Source: Clostridia bacterium (lineage in GTDB: Bacteria > Bacillota_A > Clostridia > Oscillospirales > UBA929). Taken from it: 20,667 nucleotides of DNA. Numbering within the stretch: position 1 is the stretch's first letter; every line of letters starts with the position of its first letter. Shown here piece after piece: positions 1 through 9,160 of this stretch. The translations under genes were made by a program, and so were the position numbers. The DNA lies in assembly GCA_026001245.1 (NCBI GenBank), contig BNZR01000024.1, positions 1-20,667 on the forward strand. Direction: 5' to 3'. Under the pieces are notes generated by a model that was given only the letters and a program-made list of their open reading frames with translations, made no database searches and was not told where the DNA came from.

Positions 1-17
1 GGCAGCGTCAGATGTCG

Positions 18-1829
18 CTAAGAGAGAGGTTGCGGAGTCGATGTAGGTGTTGGGGTAGGCGTAGGCGGTTGCGTGGGTGGCGGGGTCGGCGCGGGGGTTG
101 GCGACGGCGACGGGGTTTCGGTAACTATCAACGCGCCATTGCTAACGCGTAGCTCGACCTCGGTTTTGGTCTCTACCTTTTCGCCCGCGGGCTTGCTTTG
201 GAATATAACCTCGCCTATCGGCTTGTTAGAATCCACGTCTATTTGCTTGATTGTCAAGTCCGCTTCGTCCATCTTGCGCGTCGCGTCAGCTATTTGCATG
301 CCTATAAGATTGGGCATGTCTACCTCTTGGGTCTCCGGGCCGCGGCTGACGATTAGCGTGACGTAGTCCCCTTCGGACACGTTCGCGCCCGCTTCGGGTT
401 CGGTGCGGATTACGTGATCCTTGACCACCTCGGCGGAGTATTCGTACACCAAATCCAAGGCGTAGCTAAGCTTTCTGTCAAGCAGCAGCGACTGCGCCTC
501 GCGCCACTCCTTGCCGGATAAATCGTCCAGCGGGAACAGATGCTTGCCCTTGCTTAGGGTAACGACTATAACCGTCCCCTCCTTGACGTACTCCCCCGGC
601 TTGGGTTCCTGGGAAATAATCGTACCTACGGCGTATCTGTCGTGGTATTCCTCAACGCTTGCCACCTCAATGCGCAGACCGGGGTAAGTCGTGGTGAAGG
701 TTGAGGATATATCGCTAAACCTTTGCTCTATTAAATTCGGGACTACCAAGGATTCGCTGACGGGGTCCTTTGTGCCTGTGTTGCTTATAAAGTGCAAAGT
801 CAGCACGACCATCGCCGTGATAAACACCAAGATGCTGAACACCCCGGCTATCATCGTCAGCGTTTTGTTGCGCTGGCGAATCTTGTATTCCTCCTCGGAT
901 TTCCTCTTGTTCAAAATGCCACCCTCAGACAAATTTTTAGTCGGCTCGTCGGCCTCCGACTCCGCCAGGTTCTTTAGATCGTACTCAAAGTCTATGTCGG
1001 GGTTTTTGCGGAACTCTTCAAGGTCGTGCAGCATCATATCCGCGTTTTCGTAGCGTTTTGACAGCGCGGGCGACATGGCCTTCATGGTTATGGCCTCCAG
1101 CGGGCGCGGTATGTCCGATTTAAGCTCCCTTGGCATAAGCGGTATGGACTGGATATGCTGCATGGCCACGACGATTGGCGCATCCCCCTCGTAGGGCAGG
1201 CGGTTTGTAAGCATTTCGTACATAACCACGCCCAGCGAGTATATGTCCGACCGGGCATCTATATGACTGCCCTTCGCCTGCTCCGGCGAAATATAATGCA
1301 CACTGCCCAGCGCGTCTTTGGTCAGCGACTCGCTGGTGCTTTGCTGAAGCCGCGCTATGCCGAAGTCGGCCACCTTAACGCTGCCGTCGCGCAGAATCAT
1401 GATATTATGGGGCTTGATGTCGCGGTGGATGATACCGTTGGCGTGGGCGTGGCTTAACGCCTTTACAATCTGCGTCGAGAAGTGCAGCGCCTCGCGCCAG
1501 ACCAGCGCGGCGTTTTTTTTCTGCATGTATTGCTTAAGCGTTATCCCGTCAACCAGTTCCATGACGATATAATCCGTTTCCGCCGACTGCGAAACGTCAT
1601 ACACCGCCACTATGTTGGCGTGGTTTAGTTTGGCTATGGCTTGGCTTTCGGTGTGGAAACGCTTGCGAAAGTCGTCCCTATGCGCGAATTCGTCTTTAAG
1701 AATCTTTACGGCCACAAATCGCCCAAGCTTGTGGCACTTGGCCTTGTAGACCACCGCCATGCCCCCCACGCCGATGACCTCTAAAATTTCATACCTATCG
1801 TCCAGAGTTTTACCTATATAATTAACCAA
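18..1829 (-). CDS. prkC: PASTA-domain Ser/Thr protein kinase PrkC
   Basis: Membrane kinase (603 aa) that senses peptidoglycan fragments outside the cell and phosphorylates cytoplasmic proteins on Ser/Thr. The kinase domain spans about residues 12-272: glycine loop at 20-27, Lys42, HRD at 135-137, Asn142, DFG at 155-157, SPE at 181-183. A single membrane helix lies at about 323-346. Three extracellular PASTA repeats follow (about 361-428, 430-497, 503-567). A Pro/Thr-rich tail from 571 to the end probably threads the cell wall. The start is TTG at 1829, eight bases after a GGAGG-type ribosome binding site; no ATG fits, and the N-terminus matches the family. It follows stp by 17 bp, the usual phosphatase-kinase pair, and is the last gene seen of the yicC operon. 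In relatives rsgA comes next, but only 17 bases remain in the window. Function is certain by family; substrates are not visible. Confidence 0.96.
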   Translation of the reverse strand: MVNYIGKTLDDRYEILEVIGVGGMAVVYKAKCHKLGRFVAVKILKDEFAHRDDFRKRFHTESQAIAKLNHANIVAVYDVSQSAETDYIVMELVDGITLKQYMQKKNAALVWREALHFSTQIVKALSHAHANGIIHRDIKPHNIMILRDGSVKVADFGIARLQQSTSESLTKDALGSVHYISPEQAKGSHIDARSDIYSLGVVMYEMLTNRLPYEGDAPIVVAMQHIQSIPLMPRELKSDIPRPLEAITMKAMSPALSKRYENADMMLHDLEEFRKNPDIDFEYDLKNLAESEADEPTKNLSEGGILNKRKSEEEYKIRQRNKTLTMIAGVFSILVFITAMVVLTLHFISNTGTKDPVSESLVVPNLIEQRFSDISSTFTTTYPGLRIEVASVEEYHDRYAVGTIISQEPKPGEYVKEGTVIVVTLSKGKHLFPLDDLSGKEWREAQSLLLDRKLSYALDLVYEYSAEVVKDHVIRTEPEAGANVSEGDYVTLIVSRGPETQEVDMPNLIGMQIADATRKMDEADLTIKQIDVDSNKPIGEVIFQSKPAGEKVETKTEVELRVSNGALIVTETPSPSPTPAPTPPPTQPPTPTPTPTSTPQPLS

Positions 1830-1846
1830 CCTACAATCCTCCCCCT

Positions 1847-2593
1847 CTACATGGACAGCAGGACTACCGTAATATTGTCCTGCCCGCCGCGCTCGTTGGC
1901 CGCCGCTATCAGCCGATTACACACCCCGGCGTGGTCGCCCCCGTGAATTATCTCGTATAAAAGTTCTTGGTCGCTAAGCATATTTGTCAACCCGTCGGAG
2001 CAAAGCATTAAAAACTCCCCCGCCTCCAGCTTGATTTCAAACAGATCGCACTGCACGGTGTCGTCCGTACCCAAGGCGCGTGTAATCCAGTTTTTGCGCG
2101 GATGACTTCGCGCCTGTGCCGCGGTAAGCTCCCCCTTTTCCATCAAATCGTTGACTATCGAATGGTCGCGGGTTACAAGGGTTATGCCGTCCTGATTCAG
2201 CTTGTAGGCGCGGCTGTCCCCCACATTGGCCACAACGGCCAGCCCCTCCGCCGCGATAGCCGCAACCATGGTGGTACCCATACCTCGGCATTCGCTGTTT
2301 TGCCGAGCGTGGTCGCACACCGCAACGTTTGCGGCCACAGCCGCCTCTTCAAGCGCGGAACTCATCTGCCGGGCGTTCATATGCGGCTTTAACAGCCCGC
2401 TAAGCGTATCGTTGACAGCCTTTACGGCTATCGCGCTTGCAACGTTACCCGCATTCGCCCCGCCCATACCGTCGCAAACTATCAGCGCGACGGGGCGCGG
2501 CGGTCGCTCGCCCTTGCGGTCAATGTCCAAGGCGAAAGCGTCCTGATTTTGCACACGAACCATACCCCTGTCCGTGGCTCCCCAAGCAATCAT
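1847..2593 (-). CDS. stp: PP2C-family Ser/Thr phosphatase (Stp/PrpC)
   Basis: Cytoplasmic metal-dependent phosphatase (248 aa) that reverses PrkC phosphorylation. PP2C motifs are visible in order: RGMVRVQNQD near the N-terminus, the metal-binding DGMGG at 41-45, GTTMV at 106-110, GDSR at 125-128, SDG at 199-201 and GGQDN at 236-240. Length is typical of the family. I start at the ATG ending at 2593 rather than at an ATG 297 bases upstream: the short form begins at the conserved domain, has a GAGAGGGGG ribosome binding site, and the long form would lie inside rlmN in another frame with a low-complexity basic extension. The start overlaps the rlmN stop by one base (TAATG), suggesting translational coupling. 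Confidence 0.95.
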   Translation of the reverse strand: MIAWGATDRGMVRVQNQDAFALDIDRKGERPPRPVALIVCDGMGGANAGNVASAIAVKAVNDTLSGLLKPHMNARQMSSALEEAAVAANVAVCDHARQNSECRGMGTTMVAAIAAEGLAVVANVGDSRAYKLNQDGITLVTRDHSIVNDLMEKGELTAAQARSHPRKNWITRALGTDDTVQCDLFEIKLEAGEFLMLCSDGLTNMLSDQELLYEIIHGGDHAGVCNRLIAAANERGGQDNITVVLLSM

Positions 2594-3579
2594 TAACTTC
2601 CCCCTCTCTGTAGTTGTCCGCAGGCCGCTTCTATGCCTGTTCCCAAGCTTCGGCGTACCGTGACCGTTAGTCCCGCTTCGGTTAATATCTTTTGGAACTC
2701 GCGGACTTTTTTGCTTGGCTCGTAGTTTTTGCCCTTTACCGGATTGCATGGTATCAGGTTTACGTGGGCTGGCTGACCTTTTAACAATTTCGCCAGTTTT
2801 TTGGCTTGGTCGTCCCCGTCGTTTATGTCCTTGATACAGATGTATTCGTAGGACACGCGGCGGCCTGTTTGCTTGAAGTAATAGTCGCACGCGTTCAGCA
2901 CCTGACGTATGGGGTACTTTTTGTTGATTGGCATTAGTCCGGTTCTGGTCGCGTCGTCCGCCGCGTGCAGTGACACCGACAGCGTTACCGGGAAGCCCGC
3001 TTCCGCAAGCGTTCGTATGCCGTCGGGCAGTCCGCAGGTGGACAGCGAGATGTGCCGCATGCTAAGCCCGATGTCCCTGAAAATTTGCAACGCCCTTAGA
3101 GTACCCTCTAGGTTGTCCAGCGGCTCGCCCATGCCCATCAGCACGATTCTTGGCACGGCCTGACCCGCTTGCTTTCGCACCGCCAAGTACTGCCCCGCTA
3201 TCTCGCCGCCTGTCAGCGAGCGGTTCAGGCCGTTTTGGCAGGACGCGCAGAACGCGCAACCCATGCGGCAACCCGCCTGTGTGGACAGGCACGCGCTAAG
3301 CCCATGCTTGTAGCGCATAAGCACGGATTCAACCTCCGCGCCGTCCGGGTACCGCCAGAGTGTCTTGACAGTTCCGTCTTCTGAACGTTGTTGGCGCATG
3401 GCGGCCGGATAGCCCGTGGGCATGTCCAAGCTCTCGCGCAGACTTTTTGGCAGGTTTGTGATCTCCGACAAGCTTGCCGCGCCGCCGAGCAATCCGTCCA
3501 GCAGTTGACGGGCGCGGTAGGCGGGCTGCCCGGGTAAACGCTCCGCGATTTGCGCCGCCGTCATGTCCAGCCATGTCAT
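2593..3579 (-). CDS. rlmN: Dual-specificity 23S rRNA/tRNA adenine-C2 methyltransferase RlmN
   Basis: Radical-SAM enzyme (328 aa) that methylates C2 of A2503 in 23S rRNA and, in many bacteria, A37 of some tRNAs. The 4Fe-4S cluster motif CxxxCxxC is at Cys104, Cys108 and Cys111. GMGEPL lies at 149-154. The C-terminal Cys320 in the AACGQL motif is the methyl-carrying cysteine of the family. The sequence between Cys111 and the next conserved block (ASCQNGLNRSLTGGEI) fits RlmN better than Cfr. I start at ATG 3579, which overlaps the rsmB stop as ATGA; the 19-residue longer reading would run into rsmB and lacks family similarity. The ribosome binding site is weak (AAGG), consistent with coupled translation. 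Confidence 0.95.
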   Translation of the reverse strand: MTWLDMTAAQIAERLPGQPAYRARQLLDGLLGGAASLSEITNLPKSLRESLDMPTGYPAAMRQQRSEDGTVKTLWRYPDGAEVESVLMRYKHGLSACLSTQAGCRMGCAFCASCQNGLNRSLTGGEIAGQYLAVRKQAGQAVPRIVLMGMGEPLDNLEGTLRALQIFRDIGLSMRHISLSTCGLPDGIRTLAEAGFPVTLSVSLHAADDATRTGLMPINKKYPIRQVLNACDYYFKQTGRRVSYEYICIKDINDGDDQAKKLAKLLKGQPAHVNLIPCNPVKGKNYEPSKKVREFQKILTEAGLTVTVRRSLGTGIEAACGQLQRGGS

Positions 3580-4835
3580 GAGATTCGCCTTAATCTTGCC
3601 ATGAAGAACCCGTCCATGTTGTGTTCGGGCGGCCATACGGTGAAGCGTCCGTCCGGTGCTTTGCCGATGGTCAGCTCAAAGGGGTCGGGGGCGAAGTCCG
3701 GGCGAAGGTTTAGGAACCAGTCCACAATGCCGTCATTCTCCGCCTTTAGCACCGAGCAGGTGGCGTAAACCAACCGCCCGCCCACGGCTACGTAATCGGC
3801 CAGGTTGCCCAGAATAGTCTTCTGTATTTCCGGCATGGCCTCAACGTCGTCCCGCTTCTTGTAGCGAATGTCCGGCTTTTTGCGGATTACGCCCGTACCC
3901 GAGCAAGGCACGTCCGCAAGGACTAAATCAAACACGCCGACAAGGCTTTGGTCGCGCCGCGCCGCACTGCCCTCCGTATATTGTACACCATCTATACCGT
4001 ATTTGGCAAGTGTTTCTCGCAAAATAGACATTCTGTGGGGATACATCTCCCCCGCCGTAAGGCGCAAACCCTCTGTCTCCCAGTGCATCAGCACCGTTTT
4101 TCCGCCGGGCGCGGCGCACGCGTCAAACACTTTTTCGCCCGTTTTCGGCGCGGCGCACTTGACCACCAAACGCGCCGCCGCGTCCGCGACCAAAAATTTC
4201 CCCTCGCGAAAGCCCTCGATTTCCTCAACCCCGCCCGACTTGTCCAGTAACAGGCAGTCCGGCATAAACGGATGGGGTCTGGCGTTTTCGACGTTCAGCG
4301 TGCCGCCCTTGGGCAGTTGCAAGCACAGCGGCGGCGGCGTGTTGCCGTCTTGCATAAACGCCACGGCGCGTTCCTCGCCCTCCTGCGCCGTCAAGGCCTG
4401 CGCGAACCACTGCGGATAGCTCAAACGTGTCGAGAGGTCGGGGAATTCGGGCAAGCCGTCCCACCGTGAAATCTTCCGCAGTACCGCGTTGACGTAGGAT
4501 ACGGCGCGTTTGCCCGCAAAGTTTTTGGTAAGCCGCACGCCCTCGTCCACCGCCGCCGACTTCGGGATTTTGTCCATAAACAGCAGTTGATACGCCGAAA
4601 CCCGCAGAATATCCAGCACCAGCGGCTCGATCCGCGACAGGCCAATGCCCGACACCTGCCGCACGCACTCGTCCAAGGTAAGCTTGTAGGTGATTACGCC
4701 GTAGCCTATCCGCGTGGCCAAGGCGCGTTCCAAGGGCGGCATGCCCGACAGAACCTTGCGAAAGGTCAAATCCGACCACGCGCCCGACCTGCGCCACGCG
4801 CTGACCGCCTTAAGCGCGGCCTCCCTAGCCGTCAT
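3576..4835 (-). CDS. rsmB: 16S rRNA m5C967 methyltransferase RsmB
   Basis: SAM-dependent RNA methyltransferase (419 aa) that makes 5-methylcytosine in 16S rRNA. The N-terminal third (about 1-130) is the NusB-like RNA-binding domain. The catalytic domain has the SAM motif FDACAAPGGKT at 237-247, the motif IV cysteine Cys311 in DVPCSGTG, and the nucleophile Cys360 in YATCS. The C-terminus has the usual family ending with HNMDGFF. The start is an ATG that overlaps the stop of the upstream protease gene (ATGA), and the stop overlaps rlmN in the same way. Its place beside fmt/def and rlmN is the standard Firmicutes translation cluster. Confidence 0.95.
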   Translation of the reverse strand: MTAREAALKAVSAWRRSGAWSDLTFRKVLSGMPPLERALATRIGYGVITYKLTLDECVRQVSGIGLSRIEPLVLDILRVSAYQLLFMDKIPKSAAVDEGVRLTKNFAGKRAVSYVNAVLRKISRWDGLPEFPDLSTRLSYPQWFAQALTAQEGEERAVAFMQDGNTPPPLCLQLPKGGTLNVENARPHPFMPDCLLLDKSGGVEEIEGFREGKFLVADAAARLVVKCAAPKTGEKVFDACAAPGGKTVLMHWETEGLRLTAGEMYPHRMSILRETLAKYGIDGVQYTEGSAARRDQSLVGVFDLVLADVPCSGTGVIRKKPDIRYKKRDDVEAMPEIQKTILGNLADYVAVGGRLVYATCSVLKAENDGIVDWFLNLRPDFAPDPFELTIGKAPDGRFTVWPPEHNMDGFFMARLRRIS

Positions 4836-5530
4836 CTGCGCTTCCCGAAGATTATCAGCAAACGCAGAAGCTGCGCCAGCGACACGGCCAACGCCGCCAC
4901 ATAGGTCATAGCCGCCGCGGTCAATACCTGCTTGGCACCCGCAAGCTCCCCTTCGTCCAGCACCCGCAGATTGCCCAGCGTGTCCATGGCGCGGCGGGAC
5001 GCGTCAAACTCCACGGGCAGCGTTAACAGCTGAAACACCGTGGCCAGCGCGAAAAACACCACTCCCGCCAAGAAAAACATGTCGCCAAGGTTCGACGCCA
5101 AGAACAGCCCGACCAGTATCAACGGCAGACTTAGCGTCGAGCCGATTTGGGTTACGGGGATAATCGCCTGCCGCAGTTTGATGGGTCCGTACCCCAGCGC
5201 GTACTGCACGGCGTGACCCGCCTCGTGCGCCGCAATCCCCACCGCCGCGACGGACACGCTGTCATACACGCCCTTTGACAGGCGGATTGTGTTGCTGCGC
5301 GGGTCGTAGTGGTCGGTCATACTGCCGGCGATAGGCTCGATATTCACGCCCGACACGCCGTTGGCGCTTAGCACCTCACGCGCCGCCTGCTCCCCCGTCA
5401 GCCCCCGATAGGTGCGCACGGCGGAGAACTTGCGAAAGCGCCCGCTAACCATGCCCTGCGCTATCATGGCGAAGATTATCGCGGGGATTACCAGGACTAC
5501 ATACCAATAATCAAGATATAAAGGCGGCAT
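4832..5530 (-). CDS. Membrane zinc metallopeptidase, YugP family (PF04298)
   Basis: Integral membrane protease-like protein (232 aa). The zinc motif HEAGH is at 102-106 (His102, Glu103, His106), and Glu174 in LPVEFDASRRA is the likely third ligand. Hydrophobic segments are near 8-25, 131-146, 150-170 and 203-228, so the catalytic motif follows the first helix and precedes a hydrophobic hairpin. The start is ATG 5530, preceded by GAGGT at good spacing; this overlaps the end of fmt by 20 bases. The stop overlaps rsmB by four. The family is widespread in Firmicutes but its substrate is not established. In B. subtilis yugP is elsewhere, so its place in the translation operon is a clostridial trait by my recollection. 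Confidence 0.88.
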   Translation of the reverse strand: MPPLYLDYWYVVLVIPAIIFAMIAQGMVSGRFRKFSAVRTYRGLTGEQAAREVLSANGVSGVNIEPIAGSMTDHYDPRSNTIRLSKGVYDSVSVAAVGIAAHEAGHAVQYALGYGPIKLRQAIIPVTQIGSTLSLPLILVGLFLASNLGDMFFLAGVVFFALATVFQLLTLPVEFDASRRAMDTLGNLRVLDEGELAGAKQVLTAAAMTYVAALAVSLAQLLRLLIIFGKRR

Positions 5531-6425
5531 AATCTACCTCATTTCCGTTCAAAAAGTCAACAATATTCATGCGTTTCTTGTTGGGCGGCTGGATTTGCGT
5601 AATTTCCAGCACTCCCCCGCCGCCGCACACCACGTATAGGCTTTTCTTTCCCGCAATCGCCGTGCCGCAAGGGCTTGTGCTTGTCCGCTCCGTCAGCGCG
5701 GCGGCGTGGATTTTGTAGCCCCTAGAGGTCGCGCAGGGCGCGGGCTGGGTTCCGCGAATTAAGTTGTATACTTCACGCGCCGATTTGCCCCAGTCTATCT
5801 CCGCGTGTTCACGGGTGACGGGCGGCGCGAAAGTGACAAGATTTTCGTCCTGCGGGGTTCGCGGCGCGGTGCCGTCGAACAGCCGGGGCAAAGTTTCAAT
5901 CAAGGCTTGCGCTCCCAAGAGCTTCAGCCTGTCATAAAGCGAGCCGTAGGTGTCGTCCTCCGCGATTTGCGTAGATTTCGAGATTATCACGTCCCCCGCG
6001 TCCATCTCACGCGCCATGTGCATGGTGCAAACGCCCGCCGTAGTCTCGCCGTTTATCACCGCCCACTGTATCGGAGCCGCGCCGCGATATTTCGGAAGCA
6101 ACGACCCGTGAACGTTGATACAAAACCGCGCGAGCTCCAAGTATCGGCGCGGCAGGAACAGTCCGTACGCCACGACCACGATTACGTCCGGCGCGATGGT
6201 CTTTGCCCGCTCGAACGCCGCGTCGTCTTTCAGCGTTTCGGGCTGTAGGCACTCGATTCCGTGTGTAAAGCAGAAGTCCTTTACAGGCGAGGTTTGCAGT
6301 TTCATGCCGCGCCCCTTTGGGCGGTCGGGCTTTGTGAACACCGCCGCTATCTCATGCCCCGCGCTCTGTAAAGCTTGCAAGCTTGTCAGCGCGAAGTCCG
6401 GCGTTCCCATGAAAAGAACCCTCAT
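5511..6425 (-). CDS. fmt: Methionyl-tRNA formyltransferase
   Basis: Transfers a formyl group from 10-formyl-tetrahydrofolate to initiator Met-tRNA (304 aa). The formyltransferase fold starts at once with FMGTPDFA (5-12). The catalytic block INVHGSLLPKYRGAAPIQWA is at 103-122, giving Asn104 and His106; MDAGD is at 141-145. The C-terminal anticodon-arm-binding domain runs from about 205 to the end. The start ATG overlaps the def stop as ATGA. The gene directly follows def, the enzyme that removes the same formyl group after translation starts, a pairing kept across bacteria. Length is close to the family norm (about 310). Confidence 0.96.
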   Translation of the reverse strand: MRVLFMGTPDFALTSLQALQSAGHEIAAVFTKPDRPKGRGMKLQTSPVKDFCFTHGIECLQPETLKDDAAFERAKTIAPDVIVVVAYGLFLPRRYLELARFCINVHGSLLPKYRGAAPIQWAVINGETTAGVCTMHMAREMDAGDVIISKSTQIAEDDTYGSLYDRLKLLGAQALIETLPRLFDGTAPRTPQDENLVTFAPPVTREHAEIDWGKSAREVYNLIRGTQPAPCATSRGYKIHAAALTERTSTSPCGTAIAGKKSLYVVCGGGGVLEITQIQPPNKKRMNIVDFLNGNEVDYAAFIS

Positions 6426-6931
6426 CTGCCTCTCCTGCGGCGTTTCAGGCTCTTTTTGCGGCTGGTCTTGTGTTCCTCTTCCTCAACAAATTCGGTTACG
6501 GAGTCCACAAACAGCTTGCCGTCAAGATGATCCAGCTCGTGGCATATCACCCGCGCCAGCAGGTCTTTGCCCGTAAAGCTGTACTCCTTGCCATGCCTAT
6601 CCAACGCCTTTACCTTGACATAGGTGGGGCGGACAACCTTGCCCCACACGCCGGGTACGCTAAGACAGCCCTCGCTGTCCTCGTCCGTGCCGTTCATGTC
6701 TACTATTGACGGGTTGATAAGCTCCTTAAGGTCGCCCTCGTCCACTTCTATCAGCACCACGCGGCGCAGTACCCCCACCTGCACGGCGGCCAGCCCCACG
6801 CCGCCTATGTCGTGCATGGTATCCGCCATGTCGTCCAACAGCGTATGCAGGCGCGTATCAAAATTTGCCACGGGTCTTGAATTTTTGATTAGCATGGGGT
6901 CGCCCATTCTTACAATCTGCCTAAGAGCCAT
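6422..6931 (-). CDS. def: Peptide deformylase
   Basis: Metalloenzyme (169 aa) that removes the N-formyl group from new proteins. All three motifs are present: motif 1 GVGLAAVQVG at 44-53, with Gln51; motif 2 EGCLSVP at 87-93 with metal ligand Cys89; motif 3 HELDH at 131-135 with ligands His131 and His135 and catalytic Glu132. Motif 1 has Val where most deformylases have Pro (GLAAPQ); the key Gly and Gln are kept, so activity is expected. The C-terminus carries a short basic tail (KKSLKRRRRGR) beyond the core. The start ATG follows GAGAGGAAG. The priA stop is 15 bp upstream. Confidence 0.96.
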   Translation of the reverse strand: MALRQIVRMGDPMLIKNSRPVANFDTRLHTLLDDMADTMHDIGGVGLAAVQVGVLRRVVLIEVDEGDLKELINPSIVDMNGTDEDSEGCLSVPGVWGKVVRPTYVKVKALDRHGKEYSFTGKDLLARVICHELDHLDGKLFVDSVTEFVEEEEHKTSRKKSLKRRRRGR

Positions 6932-6946
6932 AAAAATTCTTCCTCT

Positions 6947-9160
6947 CTAAAATCCGTTTGGGTGCAGGTCGGCGTAGACGTTCATGCCCTTGTTTTGGGT
7001 TTGCGCGGGAAAGTCCCGCAGTATCGCCGACACCATGCGCCGCGCCCGTGAGTCTATCGCGCCGCACAGCGTGATATTGTATCTAAAACGGTTGCTTACC
7101 TTCGCCACCGTAGCGGGAGCGGGCCCCAACACGCGGATATTCATGTTTTTCGCGCCTGCGGCCAGTTGTCCGCGCAATTTAGTCGCGGTGTGGCGCAGAA
7201 GCTCGCGGTCGCCGCCGAAGCACCTTAGCAACAGTATCTCGCCGAAGGGCGGGTAGCCCTGCTGCTCGCGCAGGCCGATTTCGCCGCGGTAGAAGCGTTC
7301 GTAGTCCTGCGCGGCGGCGGTCAGCAAGATGGGGTTTTCGGGTGACAGGGTTTGTATTACGGCGCGCCCCGGCTTGTCGGCGCGTCCCGCACGTCCAAGC
7401 ACCTGCGCTATCAGGCTGAACGTGCGCTCGTTGGCGCGGTAATCGTCTAGGCTAAGCGACATGTCGGCGTTGATAACCCCCGCAAGCGTGACATTCGGCA
7501 GGTTCAAACCCTTGGCTATCATCTGCGTGCCGACCAAAATCGGCACGTTTTCGCGCTGGAAACGCTCTAGGATTTGCGCGTGGGACTGCTTTTTGCCCGT
7601 GGTGTCCGCGTCCATGCGCAGGATGCCTACGTCGGGGAATATATCCAACAGATCGCGTTCCACTTTCTGCGTCCCCGCGCCGATAAACCGCAACTCGCCG
7701 CCGCATTCCGCGCATTTTACCTCTCGCGCCTCGGAGTGGCCGCAGTAGTGGCAAAGCATACGGCGGCTGTCCGCGTGATAGGTCAGCGCGACGGAACAGT
7801 TGGGACACATGCGCGTGCGCCCGCAGTTGGGACAGAGTGCGGCGCGGCGAAAGCCCCGGCGGTTCAACAGCAGTACGGTTTGCTCCCCGCGTTGCAGGTT
7901 TTCGGCGATTTCCTCGCGCAGTACCGCGCCGATTGTACTCTCGCCGCCGTCGCGCAAGTCCTCGCGCAGGTCGGCGATTGTCACTTCGGGCAACTGCGCG
8001 TCCCCCGCGCGGTCGGGCAGATTGAACTTGGCGTAGGTGCCGTTTTCCGCGCAAAACGCGCTTTCGATCGAGGGGGTCGCGCTGACCAAGGTCAGCAACG
8101 CGCCGTGCTGAACGCAACGAAATTTCGCCACGTCACGCACGTGGTAGCGCGGGGTGTTTTCGGATTTGTAGGTGTGTTCCTGCTCCTCGTCTATGACTAT
8201 AAGCCGCAGGTTCGGCACGGGGGCGAATATCGCCGAGCGCGTACCCACAACCACCTGAAAATCGCCGTTTTTTACGGCCTTCCAAGTCTTCAGCCGCTCC
8301 CCAAGCCCCAGCGCGCTGTGAAGGACGGCCACGCTGAAATACGCGGAGAATGTGGCTATCAGCTGGGGGGTCAGCGCGATTTCCGGCACCAGTATAATCG
8401 CGCCGCCGCCGGCCTTTATCGCGTCCTCAACAAGCTTGATGTAGACCATCGTCTTACCGGAGCCTGTCACGCCAACAAGCAGGGCGCAGGCGGTTTTGCG
8501 GGTATCAAGCATGGCCGCCAGTCCAGTATATGCCGACTGTTGCGCCGGGTTGAGGATTATCTCGCGGGGCGCGGATGGAATCACCGGCGGCAGAGCCTTT
8601 ACGGCTTCAAACTCCACCACGCCGTCCCGCGCCAGCTTGTTCAGCGCGGCGGACGCGGTTTTGGATATCGCGGCCAGCTCGCCCACGTTCGCGCTTTCGC
8701 AGGACAGCAAGGTCGCCAACAGCTCGCGCTTGGTGGTGGCGGAACGGGGCAAGGCGGACAACAGCTCCGCGACTTCTTCGGCCGGCATGGCCAGCCGCGC
8801 CACGCGGTCCCGGGGCTTGACAGCCCCCGACAGCCGCCACAGCCCTATGGGCAGTATGGCGCGTAACGCCTCGTACACCGTACAAAAAAAACGCTCGGAG
8901 ATCCACAGCGCAAGCCTAAGCGCGTGTTCGTCCGCAACGGGGTCGGCATCAACAATTGCCGCGACGGTTTTCAGCTTTGCCGCGTCAAAGGTAAAGCTTA
9001 TCGCAAGCACCATGGCCTCGGTGGGGCGGTTGCCGCGCCCGAACGGCACGGTTATCCGCTGACCCGCCGCAAGCACCATCCCGTCGGGGATAATATAGTC
9101 ATAGGGCTTGTCGATGTGAAACAGCGTGGTGTCTATAGCCGTGCGCGCAATGTTAGGCAC
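6947..9160 (-). CDS. priA: Primosomal replication restart helicase PriA
   Basis: Superfamily 2 3'-to-5' DNA helicase (737 aa) that reloads the replisome at stalled forks. An N-terminal fork-binding domain occupies about 1-100. Walker A GVTGSGKT is at 230-237, and the Walker B box reads DEEQ at 324-327 where many homologues have DEEH. Eight zinc-binding cysteines are intact in four pairs (443/446, 452/455, 470/473, 483/486). Helicase motifs VGTQMIAKG and LGRAGRAD follow. The start is GTG at 9160: no earlier ATG is in frame, and GAAGG lies nine bases upstream. This overlaps the end of rpoZ by eight bases. In B. subtilis coaBC lies between rpoZ and priA; it is absent here. Confidence 0.95.
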   Translation of the reverse strand: MPNIARTAIDTTLFHIDKPYDYIIPDGMVLAAGQRITVPFGRGNRPTEAMVLAISFTFDAAKLKTVAAIVDADPVADEHALRLALWISERFFCTVYEALRAILPIGLWRLSGAVKPRDRVARLAMPAEEVAELLSALPRSATTKRELLATLLSCESANVGELAAISKTASAALNKLARDGVVEFEAVKALPPVIPSAPREIILNPAQQSAYTGLAAMLDTRKTACALLVGVTGSGKTMVYIKLVEDAIKAGGGAIILVPEIALTPQLIATFSAYFSVAVLHSALGLGERLKTWKAVKNGDFQVVVGTRSAIFAPVPNLRLIVIDEEQEHTYKSENTPRYHVRDVAKFRCVQHGALLTLVSATPSIESAFCAENGTYAKFNLPDRAGDAQLPEVTIADLREDLRDGGESTIGAVLREEIAENLQRGEQTVLLLNRRGFRRAALCPNCGRTRMCPNCSVALTYHADSRRMLCHYCGHSEAREVKCAECGGELRFIGAGTQKVERDLLDIFPDVGILRMDADTTGKKQSHAQILERFQRENVPILVGTQMIAKGLNLPNVTLAGVINADMSLSLDDYRANERTFSLIAQVLGRAGRADKPGRAVIQTLSPENPILLTAAAQDYERFYRGEIGLREQQGYPPFGEILLLRCFGGDRELLRHTATKLRGQLAAGAKNMNIRVLGPAPATVAKVSNRFRYNITLCGAIDSRARRMVSAILRDFPAQTQNKGMNVYADLHPNGF

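Noticed and set aside
2594..2890. 99-codon N-terminal extension of the Stp phosphatase
   Set aside because: It lies inside rlmN in another frame, is rich in basic and low-complexity residues and has no PP2C similarity; ATG 2593 has a good ribosome binding site.
7574..8866. 430-codon open frame on the plus strand opposite priA
   Set aside because: An antisense shadow caused by GC-biased third codon positions; no domain, no ribosome binding site, and priA is clearly the real gene.
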